64,000 nucleotides of DNA from Ilyonectria destructans. Its lineage: Eukaryota; Ascomycota; Sordariomycetes; Hypocreales; Nectriaceae. This document shows, in pieces, positions 46,180 to 55,445 of this stretch. The position numbers and the translations under genes were made by a program. Position 1 is the stretch's first letter, and every line of letters begins with the position of its first letter. Location of the stretch: the NCBI GenBank assembly GCA_020740775.1, contig JAHEWK010000012.1, forward strand, positions 992,001 through 1,056,000, in the 5' to 3' direction. Below the pieces are notes generated by a model. The model did not search any database, was not told where the DNA came from, and worked only from the letters and a program-made list of their open reading frames with translations.

Positions 46180-48776
46180 TCACCGCCTCCTCATCGCGCG
46201 TCCTCCCACAACTCCCACACCCTCAATGCCCTTGACGGGCTTCACGTCGCCGCTACCGCCCATCATGCGACTCATCAGCGCGGCCTTGCACTCCTGGGCT
46301 CGCTCGTCACGGTACTCGAGCTGCGTGGCGGGGGGTTCCTGTGGGAGCGCGGCCTGGGACTCTGCGGCCTCGGAGTCGCGCAGGCTGTCGGAGCGGGCGG
46401 CGTCGCTGCTGGCGTTGGAGGCGTTGCTGATCGCTCGGCCGAAGATCTGACGGCGGCGCGGGCGCGGGATGGCGTTTGCCGGTTGCTCGTCTTCGGGGGC
46501 ATTTGCGGTGAGGTGAGATGTGGTTGTGGTTGTGGTGGTGGTTGAACCCGTGGCCTCGATGAGGCTGGTAAGCTTCGAGGAGAGGGCCAGGCGCTCAGCA
46601 GCTTTGGCTTGTTTCCTAGCCTCCTCTGCGCGCTGCTGCTCTTGCTGCTCCCTGAGCTTTGCCTCCAAGATGGGGTCCTCGGCGGGAGGAGATGGATGGG
46701 TGGTCTTGGTGGGCTCGGAGCGGGTGCGCGCGAGGGCGTGCTTGGTGGGAATCGGGGACTTGTTGAGGCGGGCGGGGGAGACTTCGGTCAGGGGGGCTTC
46801 GAAGTCGCGGTCTTTGGGGAAGCTCGCGGGGGCGGGATGCGTAGGGGCCGTGGCGAAGTCTGCGGTGGCGAAGTCGGCAGAGACGAGGGGATCGTGGGTA
46901 TTGGAGGGCTTCTGGCGAGGCTTGTCGGGAGAGTCGTGGTCGAAGGCGGTGGTGTCGACGCCTGCTCCTGCGGGCGGCTTGGGCATGTTAGGTTTTGACG
47001 TCCGGGGGAATGGCTCGGAGTGCGTTCGTTGGATGGGTTTGGTGACTACTCGGGGTTGGGCGTCGACAACAGGTTTCGCTTTCGCCAGCGGTTGTGGTTG
47101 CTGGGCCATTTCGTATCGGCTCTTGAGCTCCGGGAAGATGAAGTCATCCAGCGGAACCTTGAAGCCCGTCGAGATGCATTCCCATAGCCAGTCGGCCGAG
47201 ACGACGGGGACACCCCATTTCAGAGCCATGCGCAGCTTCTCCTTGCGCATGGAGGCTAGCGACTTGCACACCAGCACACTCGTGCCCTTGCGGAACTCCT
47301 CCTCGAAGCGAGCGCCCAATTGGGCCAGGCTGCGGGCGACCTGGTTGAGTTCGATTCCGGTGAAGGCGGCGCTGCAGACGGTCAGGTCGGCAAAGCCAGG
47401 GATGGGGAAGAGCGGGAAAGGCCGGCCCAGGACGTGCTCGTTGGGATCAAAGAAGTGCTTGTTGTGGAGGCACTTCTCGATGTAGTACTCGGTGACGACG
47501 TAAAGGCCGTCGTAGTTTGCGGGGGGGTGGGAATCGGGTTGCGAGGTTTGGGGCACGATGAGGAAGCGGCCGAGAGGTGTGTGAGGAAAGGGGCCGAGGG
47601 CAGCTTCATGTAGGAACGAGCAGATAGTGCCACCGAGGGTAGCGAGGGTTTGCTCGAGAACCGAGGTGCGCTGGGATGTGAAGCCGTGGACATGGAAGTA
47701 GCAGCCTGCAAAGACGCCTTGTTTCTCTTGAAGGACCGGGATCGTGGGCTGCGGTGGAGGTTGAGGTTGCTGCTCTGCTCGGGATTGGGGGGCCTCTACT
47801 GGAGGTTTGTCCTGTTCGTGGGCGAACGAGTATTCCCTTGATGTGGACCTCCCGAGGATATCTCCCCAGAGATTGTTCCGTTGTGAGTTGAGCTTCATGC
47901 TCGCCGTCTTCCTCAGCTTCCTGGGCCCGTCCTCTGTTGCATTGGTCATGGCCGACCGTGATCGCTTGCCCCAGTCGGCTCGTCTCGGGTCCTTCTTGAT
48001 CCACGCGCCCTTGCCTTGTTCCTCTGGCGGCAACGTGGGATCGAACTTGGTCTCCTCCAATATCATTCCTCTGGCGATGGTCTGGTCCAGCCAGGCAAGC
48101 GTGACGGCGTAGATGCCCCATAACTTGGCGGCCGCAAACTTCTTGCCCTCTGGCTTGCTGACGATGAGATGGGTGCACCGCCTCGTCAGGTCCCCCGTGT
48201 ACAAGCCGCCACCCTCGGTGATCTTGCGTGCAATGTCATCGCGCTGATCGCCGAAGCCCGTCAGGCAGATGAGCAGCGAGTCCCTTGCGGTGGGCTGGTC
48301 AGTCTGGGGGGCGGAGGGGTCGATGCCTCGCTTCTCGAGGGGCTTCAGCTGGTACTGGGACTCGAGGGCTCGAAAGTCGATGTCGTCGTCGTTCTTCCAC
48401 AGCTCGGCCAGGGCCTCGATCCAGGCGGCGTCCATGGCCTTGATGTCGGGGCGTTCGCGGGCGACATGGCGGTACTTGGGGGTGTCGTAGTCGCCGACGA
48501 CGAGGTGCGTGACGTCGGGGGTCAGGTCGTACTTGTGAACGCCTCCAAGCTCGGCAACGGTGCTGGCGATGCTAGTCTTGTTGGGTATACGTTAGAATTG
48601 AAATGTCATGTGTCTCGGCGGACAGGTGGAGGAAGTGAACGGAACTCGGGGACGGGGAAACACACTCGCTGATCGGGCGGGATGCTGGTGCAGCACACGA
48701 TGATGCCCTTGAGAGGTTGCGCTGGGTCGATGGTGACAGACTCGAACTCGTCGTCGGCAGGGTTTGGCGACGCCAT
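46180..48776 (-). CDS. DPB11: Four-BRCT checkpoint/replication protein Dpb11 (TopBP1, Rad4/Cut5)
   Basis: Exon 1 is 48666-48776 (37 codons) and exon 2 is 46180-48576, together about 835 residues. The intron at 48577-48665 has donor GTGTGT, a TCTAAC branch and acceptor ACAAG, and it splits BRCT1. Four BRCT repeats are visible: ~20-105 (LKGIIVCCTSIP, ELGGVHKYDLTPDVTHLV), ~138-215 (LLICLTGFG, EGGGLYTGDLTRRCTHLIVS), ~322-425 (GVFAGCYFHVHGF) and ~430-515 (TVCSAAFTGIE, VSADWLWECIS). The tandem 1+2 and 3+4 layout is that of yeast Dpb11 and S. pombe Rad4. These are scaffolds binding phospho-Sld3/Treslin, Sld2 and the 9-1-1 clamp in replication initiation and ATR activation. The last ~320 residues are disordered, and a TQLEYRD motif near the end could hold the ATR-activating aromatic residue. 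ACGCGT lies about 120 bp upstream of the ATG. Confidence 0.88.
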
Positions 48777-50014
48777 GGCGAGTCTGTTTGCCGTAGACTC
48801 GTAGGGGGCTTGGGCCTTGGGGTTGAAGCGGCGAGAGTTGTGACGCTTGTATTGCGTCTAGACTTTTGGACATGTCCCGTCGCTTATCGAAATGGGAACG
48901 CGTCGGGGCGCCAGGGCATCGCGTCAAGTGGCCCCGGTTACCCGGCCCGCTCACTTATTGAGGCGCGCGACCCTAACCCGACGTCATCCCAGCGTCGACC
49001 CAGCAGCCAATAATTTACAGAGGGCGGGGTCCAATCCCCCCGCTATATTCGTTTACAAGAGATTCAGATTGTGCTTACTCTGTAGAGATCAGGGGGCTCA
49101 ATGGTCTTAATTGGCCATATGAGCCCCAAGTACCCCTGGTCGTTTGCTGCATAACCTCATATCTGGGCGAATGCAGCTTCTCAAAGTTGATTGGAGAAAG
49201 GATGCGATACATCACTCCTCAGAAATGTCATTATGGATGATGTGATTGCACCAAGCTGTATTTGCCAGGCGGACCATTGGACAGCTCTGCTTTCTGACGA
49301 TTCAACTAGGGGGAACCCAAATTCAGGTGTCGTCAAGTCCCTCACTAATTACCGTAGCAATATACTTGATTGTTGAAATTCCTCATGTTTCCTCAATAAT
49401 GGACACTCCGCACGTGCCTCATCGCCGTTTCCAGGTCCCCATTGTGAAGCTTCCTACGTCCATACCTAAGGTAGGTACGCATTCAGGGCATACTGCCCCA
49501 GCCGCAGCGGTCAGCCACACCTTACAGTGACCTTCGCCCGCTGTAATCCACTAAAAACCTCAACCCCGCCATCGCTGGGTTAGGTGCCTAAGCATCACAG
49601 CCTCGTCGTGAAAGGCTCCAACATTGACCCCTCCATCCACACCTCCAAAACCGCAACCACCTTCATCCTCGTCTCCGTCTCGACATCCGACTAGACCCCT
49701 CGGCCGACGGCCCTCTCCCACCCGCACTCGCATTCAGCACCACCCCGAAGCAGCGTCCGACGATCCCTTGCTTGCTCGCTTGCCCGGTCCGCCCCCTCGT
49801 TTCTGTCCTACGCCTTCGTTGTGTCTCGTGCACCGCATCCATTCGGCCCTCCTCCTCCTCTTCTCCTTCGAAAGAAGCATCGCGATCCACTCCGAACGGA
49901 GGCCTTCGTTGTGACGCACGGAACACCAGCAAAACTCCTCGGCCGATTTGGCCTCGGCCGTTGATCCGCATACAAACCAGCATCCCCAACGTTGTGCATT
50001 CCCCCGCCGTCGAG
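48777..50014. promoter_or_regulatory. Divergent DPB11/DCN1 intergenic region (1.2 kb)
   Basis: Contains ACGCGT at 48898-48903 near DPB11. From about 49010 to 49400 it is AT-richer with no gene seen. From about 49620 to 50014 it is C-rich leader of DCN1. Confidence 0.5.
48898..48903. promoter_or_regulatory. MCB-type element ACGCGT upstream of DPB11
   Basis: Perfect MBF-box match 122 bp upstream of the DPB11 start codon. A further CGCGTCA lies near 48925. Function is inferred from the motif. Confidence 0.45.
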
Positions 50015-52153
50015 ATGCCTCCACCGTCCTCCGCCCAGCAAAAGGTCTTCATCGCCCAGTTTGTCGCCCTGACCGGTGCCTCTGAGCGTCACGCAACTCG
50101 GGTATGTCCCTTCCCCCCGCGCCGACCGCGCCGACCGCACCGGCTGCACCAGCGGGCCGTGTCCTTGCTCCAGGAAAACCCCCGCCGCCCGTGACGCACA
50201 GGAAGGACTTCACGATGGCGATTATAGGCGACATCGGGCCGGCGGGGTTGCAGCGGGGGCGCAGTTGACCCAAGGCGGTCGGATGATGATGCATAATTGG
50301 ACTGGACTAATATCGCCTACCACAGTACCTCAAGGCGGCGAGTTTCAAGATGAACGAGGCGGTCGATTCGTAAGTGTCATCATCTTTTTTTTTCTTCTTC
50401 TCGACTGCCACAGTCATTATCACTTGATCTGGGGGGTTGCTTGTTCGTCTTCTGGTCCTTGCTCGTTTCCGAGTCCTCGCACCGCTGCATGCGGTGTCAT
50501 CGAGTCGGACTTACTCGCCGTCAACGCCTAGGACGGGACCACTTAGGGATCGTTCGCATTAGCATGGATCTGGGGGCCACATACACGCTGGATGCTGGTT
50601 GCTGGCCTTGTGCTTGGTTGTGCCTGTGCTGTACTTGTGCCTATGTCCGTGGGCGGGCCCACTGACGCTCAGCTCACTTGCTGGACGCACAGAGAGTATG
50701 GCCGACAGTGACGCCGATGGCTGTGAAACAACGTCGTTTCCCGTGTCAAAAGGGGGGACGGCTCCCCGGCCGTTGCGCACTCACTATGCTTTTTGCCAAG
50801 AGGCCCGATAGCTCTATCCTGCTCCTCGGTCCCTCGCCGATCAATCATGGTCCATTTCTCTCCTCCATGAGTCGTCTCCCTCCCGACAGACCAACCCTAC
50901 CCGCCACCCGCTTCACCCGCGGCACCTCCATCACGGCCGATGCACCACATCGCAGCTGGAGTCTTTGAATCAACTCCTACTTGGCTATCCAAGTTGCCGG
51001 GTTTGGCTTCTTGGCTGGGCCGAAACCATGGGGTGGAAAGGTGTCAAGAAACACATCGCTTCCCGAGTCATCCCGGCCTGGTCTCTCTCCAGGAAGTCCA
51101 GCAAGGAAGCCCTTGACGCATCTGTCAAAGGATCATCCAAGGATTCGAAGTCACGGTACACAATTTCAGCCGCACGCGGGCCTAGGCCTGTCTTAATATA
51201 TGGTCAATTCAGCCACCTTGAGCCTCAAGCGAGGTTCTCGTCGGCACTCTCGGATCCAGTTGACGCGCACTCCAACTATCTTACATGCAAGAAACTAATA
51301 TTCCTGTGCGACCAGATACTTTTCTTCGAACAGTGACAGTAAAGGACCCTCGCCTCTGGAGACCAAGTTGGAGTCGCTCTTCGCCTCGTTACAAGGTACT
51401 TGCCTCGATACTTATCAATTAAGGACCAATTAACATTTATCCCTAGATGCAAGCGATGAGAAGGACAAATTGGAGCTCGACTCCACAATGTCATACCTCA
51501 CAGAGAAACTGAAAGTCAGTCTCGAAGATGCCGAGCTTTTTGTGGCACTTGAGGTTGTTCAAGCACCCACTGTGGGAGTCATCACCAAGAAAGGTTACGT
51601 AGACGGATGGAAGGTGACTGGGTAAGTTACTGGCAATTTATCTCGCCTTGTTGGCTGGCTACACAGCGTTGCCAATGGAAGGTTACCGATGGGCGAAGCT
51701 AACCGCCGATGCAGAGTCGGCGCAACACATCAAGAGCATGCTGCGTACATCCAAAAACTTATCTCGTCGCTTTCGAAGGACACCGCCTTGTTCAAGAAGG
51801 TTTATAGGCACACCTTTGTTGCTGGAAGGGAAAGTGACCAAAAGGCCCTGAGCTTGGAAAATGCTGTCATTTACTGGGGCATCCTCTTCTCTGCTCCCGG
51901 CATGGCTTGGAAAACAAAGAGCCATGATTTCCTGGAACTATGGAAGAGTTTCCTCAGCGAGAAGTGGACCCGCTCCGTTAACAGGGATATGTGGAACATG
52001 GCGCTCGAGTTCGCTCTTAAGACGATGTCGGACGAGACGCTGGCGTTCTGGAACGAGGATGGAGCCTGGCCAAGCGTTATTGATGACTTTGTCGAGTGGT
52101 GCAAGGAGAAGGGCATCGGTAAGACCGATGGCATGGATGTCGACGACCAATGA
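50015..52153 (+). CDS. DCN1: Cullin neddylation E3 Dcn1
   Basis: Exons 50015-50101, 50326-50369, 51316-51395, 51447-51621 and 51715-52153 give 274 residues, close to yeast Dcn1 (269). All junctions keep phase, and the final intron has a clear GCTAACC branch before GCAG. The N-terminal ~50 residues are a UBA-like domain (QQKVFIAQFVALTGASERHATRYL, KMNEAVDSYF). The potentiating-neddylation (PONY) domain follows, from about residue 70 to 260, with TKKGYVDGW, a KKVYRHTFVAGR helix, ALSLENAVIYWGILF, WNMALEFALKT and WPSVIDDFVEW. Dcn1 binds acetylated Ubc12 and cullins to speed Nedd8 transfer, activating cullin-RING ubiquitin ligases. Oddities: intron 1 is 224 bp and intron 2 is 946 bp, far longer than any other intron here. 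Assignment is firm; the exon 3 acceptor (CCAG at 51315) was chosen because it restores a Dcn1-like SYFSSN sequence. Confidence 0.9.
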
Positions 52154-52758
52154 ACCAGACCTTTCGATTATTCCACGACCCCGGAATACATACATAATGG
52201 ACTGCGGCAAGCATAACCCCGACGCCAATATAGTATTTTACCAGACGACATATCGCACAGACGCCAACCAGGAGTATGGGCAAAAGGACTGCGTTTCTAG
52301 ACGGGGGGTGGCGTCAACCAAGGAGTACTCGAGACTGCTACGGCCGCGAATGATGACTTTATGATAGACATGTAGGACAACAAAGGAAAGAAGATGACAA
52401 TACTACTTTTGAACTCGGATTTTTCTCTTAGTTTCACTTGAGGTCTTTGCGTCTTCGGTCCTTTTAGTCGATCACTGTTACGGACGTAGCAGGTAAAATG
52501 CAATGCAGAGATTCGAGGCTCTATAATACTTCATACAACCGTGACTGCCGTCCCTCCGGCAGCATGCATTTTGTACACGACGTCATCTTCTTATGACGCC
52601 TGAGCTTGAGGCCATGGGTATGCATGGTCCTTCGTCCCTGTTCTTCCCATTGTTTCCCTCAAGTATCCTACAATCCCACCCCCGCCTCCTTTTGTCTCCA
52701 GCCGTATCCTTTGAAAATTCGATCCGTAGCGTTGGTCATCCATCTCATTACCACCTCC
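52154..52758. other. Convergent intergenic, 0.6 kb
   Basis: 3' flanks of DCN1 (+) and the bS6m gene (-). No further gene or repeat was recognised. Confidence 0.6.
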
Positions 52759-53302
52759 TTACGCCTCCCGTCCCTGAGTCTTCCACTTGGGCGGGCCGAA
52801 GCGGGCGAGGGTGTCGAGCTTGCCGTCGCCGAGCTTGACGTGGGCGGAGCGGATCATGCGGGGCTCGAGGCGGAGAGTGTTACGAATATCCGTGTGCACC
52901 TTGGTCGATGAGTCGTATCGCATGACGAAGTAGTGGCCGTGGGTGTGCTTCATCTGATGCACCGAGATGGGCTTGGGTAGCGAGAAGACGCCCCAGTTGG
53001 CGAGGCCGCGCACGACGCCGCCATTCTTGAGGACGAGGGAGCCGACGGTCTGGGCGATTCTATGGGCAGAGTAGCGTAGTTAGTATTTCATCTTGTAGGG
53101 AGATCGTATGCGACTGTCGGACACGGCATATCGAGTTCGTGGGGGATGGTGTGGGATGGTCGATATCGTGGGGACATACTCCTTCACCTCTACGAGGTTG
53201 CCCGGACGGACCTATTTTTGCACTCGATTAGCCAATCGTCTTCCTAAAGCCGACCCATAAGAGCAGGGAAGAACTTACAATTGCAATGAGTTCGTAGAGC
53301 AT
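52759..53302 (-). CDS. MRP17: Mitochondrial small-subunit ribosomal protein bS6m
   Basis: Three exons: 53279-53302 (24 nt, eight codons), 53180-53211 and 52759-53059, giving 118 residues. Introns of 67 bp (GTAAGT, GGCTAATC, AATAG) and 120 bp (GTATGT, ACTAAC, CATAG) keep phase. The protein starts MLYELIAIVRPG, the first beta strand of the S6 fold. It continues with IAQTVGSLVLKNGGVVRG, GVFSLPKPI, THGHYFVMRYDSS and the RNTLRLEPRMIR helix-strand, all typical of bS6. The C-terminal extension KLDTLARFGPPKW is a fungal mitochondrial feature. It binds 12S-like rRNA with bS18m in the mitochondrial small subunit. No cleavable presequence is evident, as often for Mrp17. Confidence 0.92.
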
Positions 53303-53884
53303 CTTTGCGACGACATCTACGGGGAGAATGGGGATACGTCTCGAAGGCAAGCTGCGGTGTCGCGCGAGCTTTGGTAGAATTTCATGAATCGAGTTTACAT
53401 ATGCCGGTGTTTAGCCGTGGTGAGTGTAGCTTCGGTGATCGGTGAGATGTGGGGTGTGCTACCCTGGAGACTTGGTCGGAAATCGCTATGTGCAGCGGAT
53501 AGCTTATGGAGTGTATCCAATGCGCTGGGTCGGCGACAGGGTATTGGTGTGGCTTGTAATAGATTGAGGTCCTCGTCAACTATACTTGTAGTTCAATTGG
53601 AATTTGTATAATACAAATCTGCCCTTGGATATCATATCCTCAGTTTAAGTGACTTAGGCTAAACTCGAGTAGATAAATACATCTGTAATAGCTACTCGAT
53701 GATAAGCTCAATCAAATAGCTCTAGAATTTCATTATTTATCAAGAAAGCGTCAGAGAGGCATTTCGGGAGGGCCATTCTAACCCATCCCAGTTCATGATT
53801 CCGTTAGTGCATCATAGTGTATACAATATTGTACATGAGATTTTCCCATCCAGGACGCCGGTTCCTCCTTTTCCTTGAAGCCTT
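53303..53884. other. Intergenic, 0.6 kb
   Basis: Upstream of the bS6m gene and downstream of the NDUFAF6-like gene, both on the minus strand. AT-rich around 53590-53830; nothing else seen. Confidence 0.55.
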
Positions 53885-55031
53885 TTACAATCGTTCCTTT
53901 GACAACGACTGCCAGATGCTCCATGGCAGCCTCCATCCTCCCGCCTTGACCGCAAATGGGTCAAAGTCAGCCTGTTCCAACCGATCCAAATACTGCTGAG
54001 CCGGGACTGCCTCCAGCAACACACCAAAGCCATGGTGGATCTCCTTCAGGGTATTACTGCCCTCATCGTCGTAAAAGTGCTCGCCCTCTCCCTGGTGTTC
54101 GAATTCATGGCCCGGGTCTTCTCCTGCCTTGAGTCGCTTCAACATCTCCCTCGCCGTGATGAGATGGTCGTTTGCTCTCGTTGCAATCTTGAAGACGGCG
54201 TCTTGCAGGCCAGGGGCATTGGGACCCTGCCGAAACACGTCCTCCTCCTTGACTCCCGCCTCGGCCATGGCGTCTAAGGGAAGCAGAAGCGCTGGCTCAC
54301 GGACGGGAGCTTCTGGTCCATATGGTGTTTGTACCGGGGGAGGCGGTGCTGCAAGGACGGGGATTCCCCGTAACACTGCCACGATACCACAGGCCTTCCC
54401 AATGTGACTCGCCAAATGATCGACATTCATCGATCGCAGTGGCAGGGACGCCAAGGTCGCATACATCAATGTCGAGTATGTATTCTCGGCGTACTCTTCC
54501 AGACTGGTCAGGCTCGCATGCGGCCGATTGGTCATGTGCTTCTCCCTCGTCTTGACGAGTCGCGAGACCCAGAACTTGATGGACTTTTTGGTTGAGCTGC
54601 CGGCGCGGGTCTCGAGGTCCTGAAGGGCCTTGTGCAGGAGGATGCAGATGGGCTCGCGGGGGGGACGGCCCGCGAAGGTCTTGTCGAGGGAGTCCTGCCA
54701 GAACTTCATGCGCAGGGCCCCAATCGTGGGGTTAGAGACGAGCTCGGGGAGGCGGACGAGCTCCAGGTTGAGGGTGCGGAGGGCGGCGTAGGCGTCTTGG
54801 ACGGGGTGGGGGACGAAGCGGCGGATGAGGTGCGCATCGTAGTCGCTTGTTCTGCAAGGCAAGTTAGCAATGCGCAGGCTAAATACGAAAGCTGTTTGCG
54901 ACGCACTGGAGCTGTGTCAAGCAGTATCGCCGTGCGGATTCGACGTCGGCATCGGTGATGTAGGTGCGGCGGCTGGAGTGGGCGCGGGCGAGCCCTTTTA
55001 GGCCCTGGCCCAGGAGCCGTGGACGATGCAT
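53885..55031 (-). CDS. NDUFAF6-like complex I assembly factor (squalene/phytoene synthase family)
   Basis: Exons 54907-55031 and 53885-54851 encode about 363 residues; the 55-bp intron is GTGCGT...TGCAG with a GCTAAC branch. The first ~25 residues (MHRPRLLGQGLKGLARAHSS) are basic and lack acids, as in a mitochondrial presequence. The body has the isoprenoid-synthase helical pattern of the family: DVESARRYCLTQLQ, ALRTLNLELVRLPELV, GALRMKFWQDSLDKTF, YAENTYSTLMYATLASL and HIGKACGIVAVLRGIP. The catalytic DxxxD pairs of true squalene synthases are not evident, consistent with NDUFAF6/C8orf38. That protein aids ND1 biogenesis during respiratory complex I assembly at the inner membrane. A pigment phytoene synthase is unlikely given the short length and context. 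It is divergent from RAD5. Confidence 0.85.
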
Positions 55032-55445
55032 CCAGACGAGCAGATGTTGTGAGAACAAAGAGGCGACCTCGAACGGCGGGTTTCACCTAATGAGCGACGG
55101 AATTGGCGCGACTGTGGGCGGCATCGGCATCATGATCAAGGAGAGCCAGCCATAGTCTGCGGATTTCCAATGCTTCTTTGCGCCCCGGAAATTTTTACAT
55201 GACGTCGGAGCGCCGGAGTCAGCCACTGTAGTTCAGCCACAGCCACTTTGGATGGCCGCTGGACGGGAAGGTGGTTAGCGGAGGGGCCGCTGAAAACGCG
55301 GTCAGGTGACCCCTCTACGCGGTCAGTCGCGCTGGGAAAGTCCATCGCGTCTCCCGAAATGTCCCCATCAATCGGTGGAAGTACCTGGTGGACGTTCCAC
55401 ATGACCAACACCATCACCTGGCATTTTCCATGAAACCGTCACAAA
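55032..55445. promoter_or_regulatory. Divergent NDUFAF6-like/RAD5 promoter (414 bp)
   Basis: Contains two direct copies of ACGCGGTCAG at 55296-55305 and 55317-55326, 21 bp apart, plus repeated AGCCAC near 55218-55245. The ACGCG core matches the MBF-box core; the trailing GTCAG is shared by both copies. Confidence 0.5.

Noticed and set aside
46520..47485. 321-codon open frame on the + strand
   Set aside because: Lies wholly antisense to the DPB11 BRCT-coding exon; its composition is a mirror of that gene and it shows no domain.
51622..51714. Alternative DCN1 acceptor at 51669 adding about 15 residues
   Set aside because: It keeps frame but inserts non-conserved residues into the PONY domain; the GCTAACC branch supports the acceptor ending at 51714.
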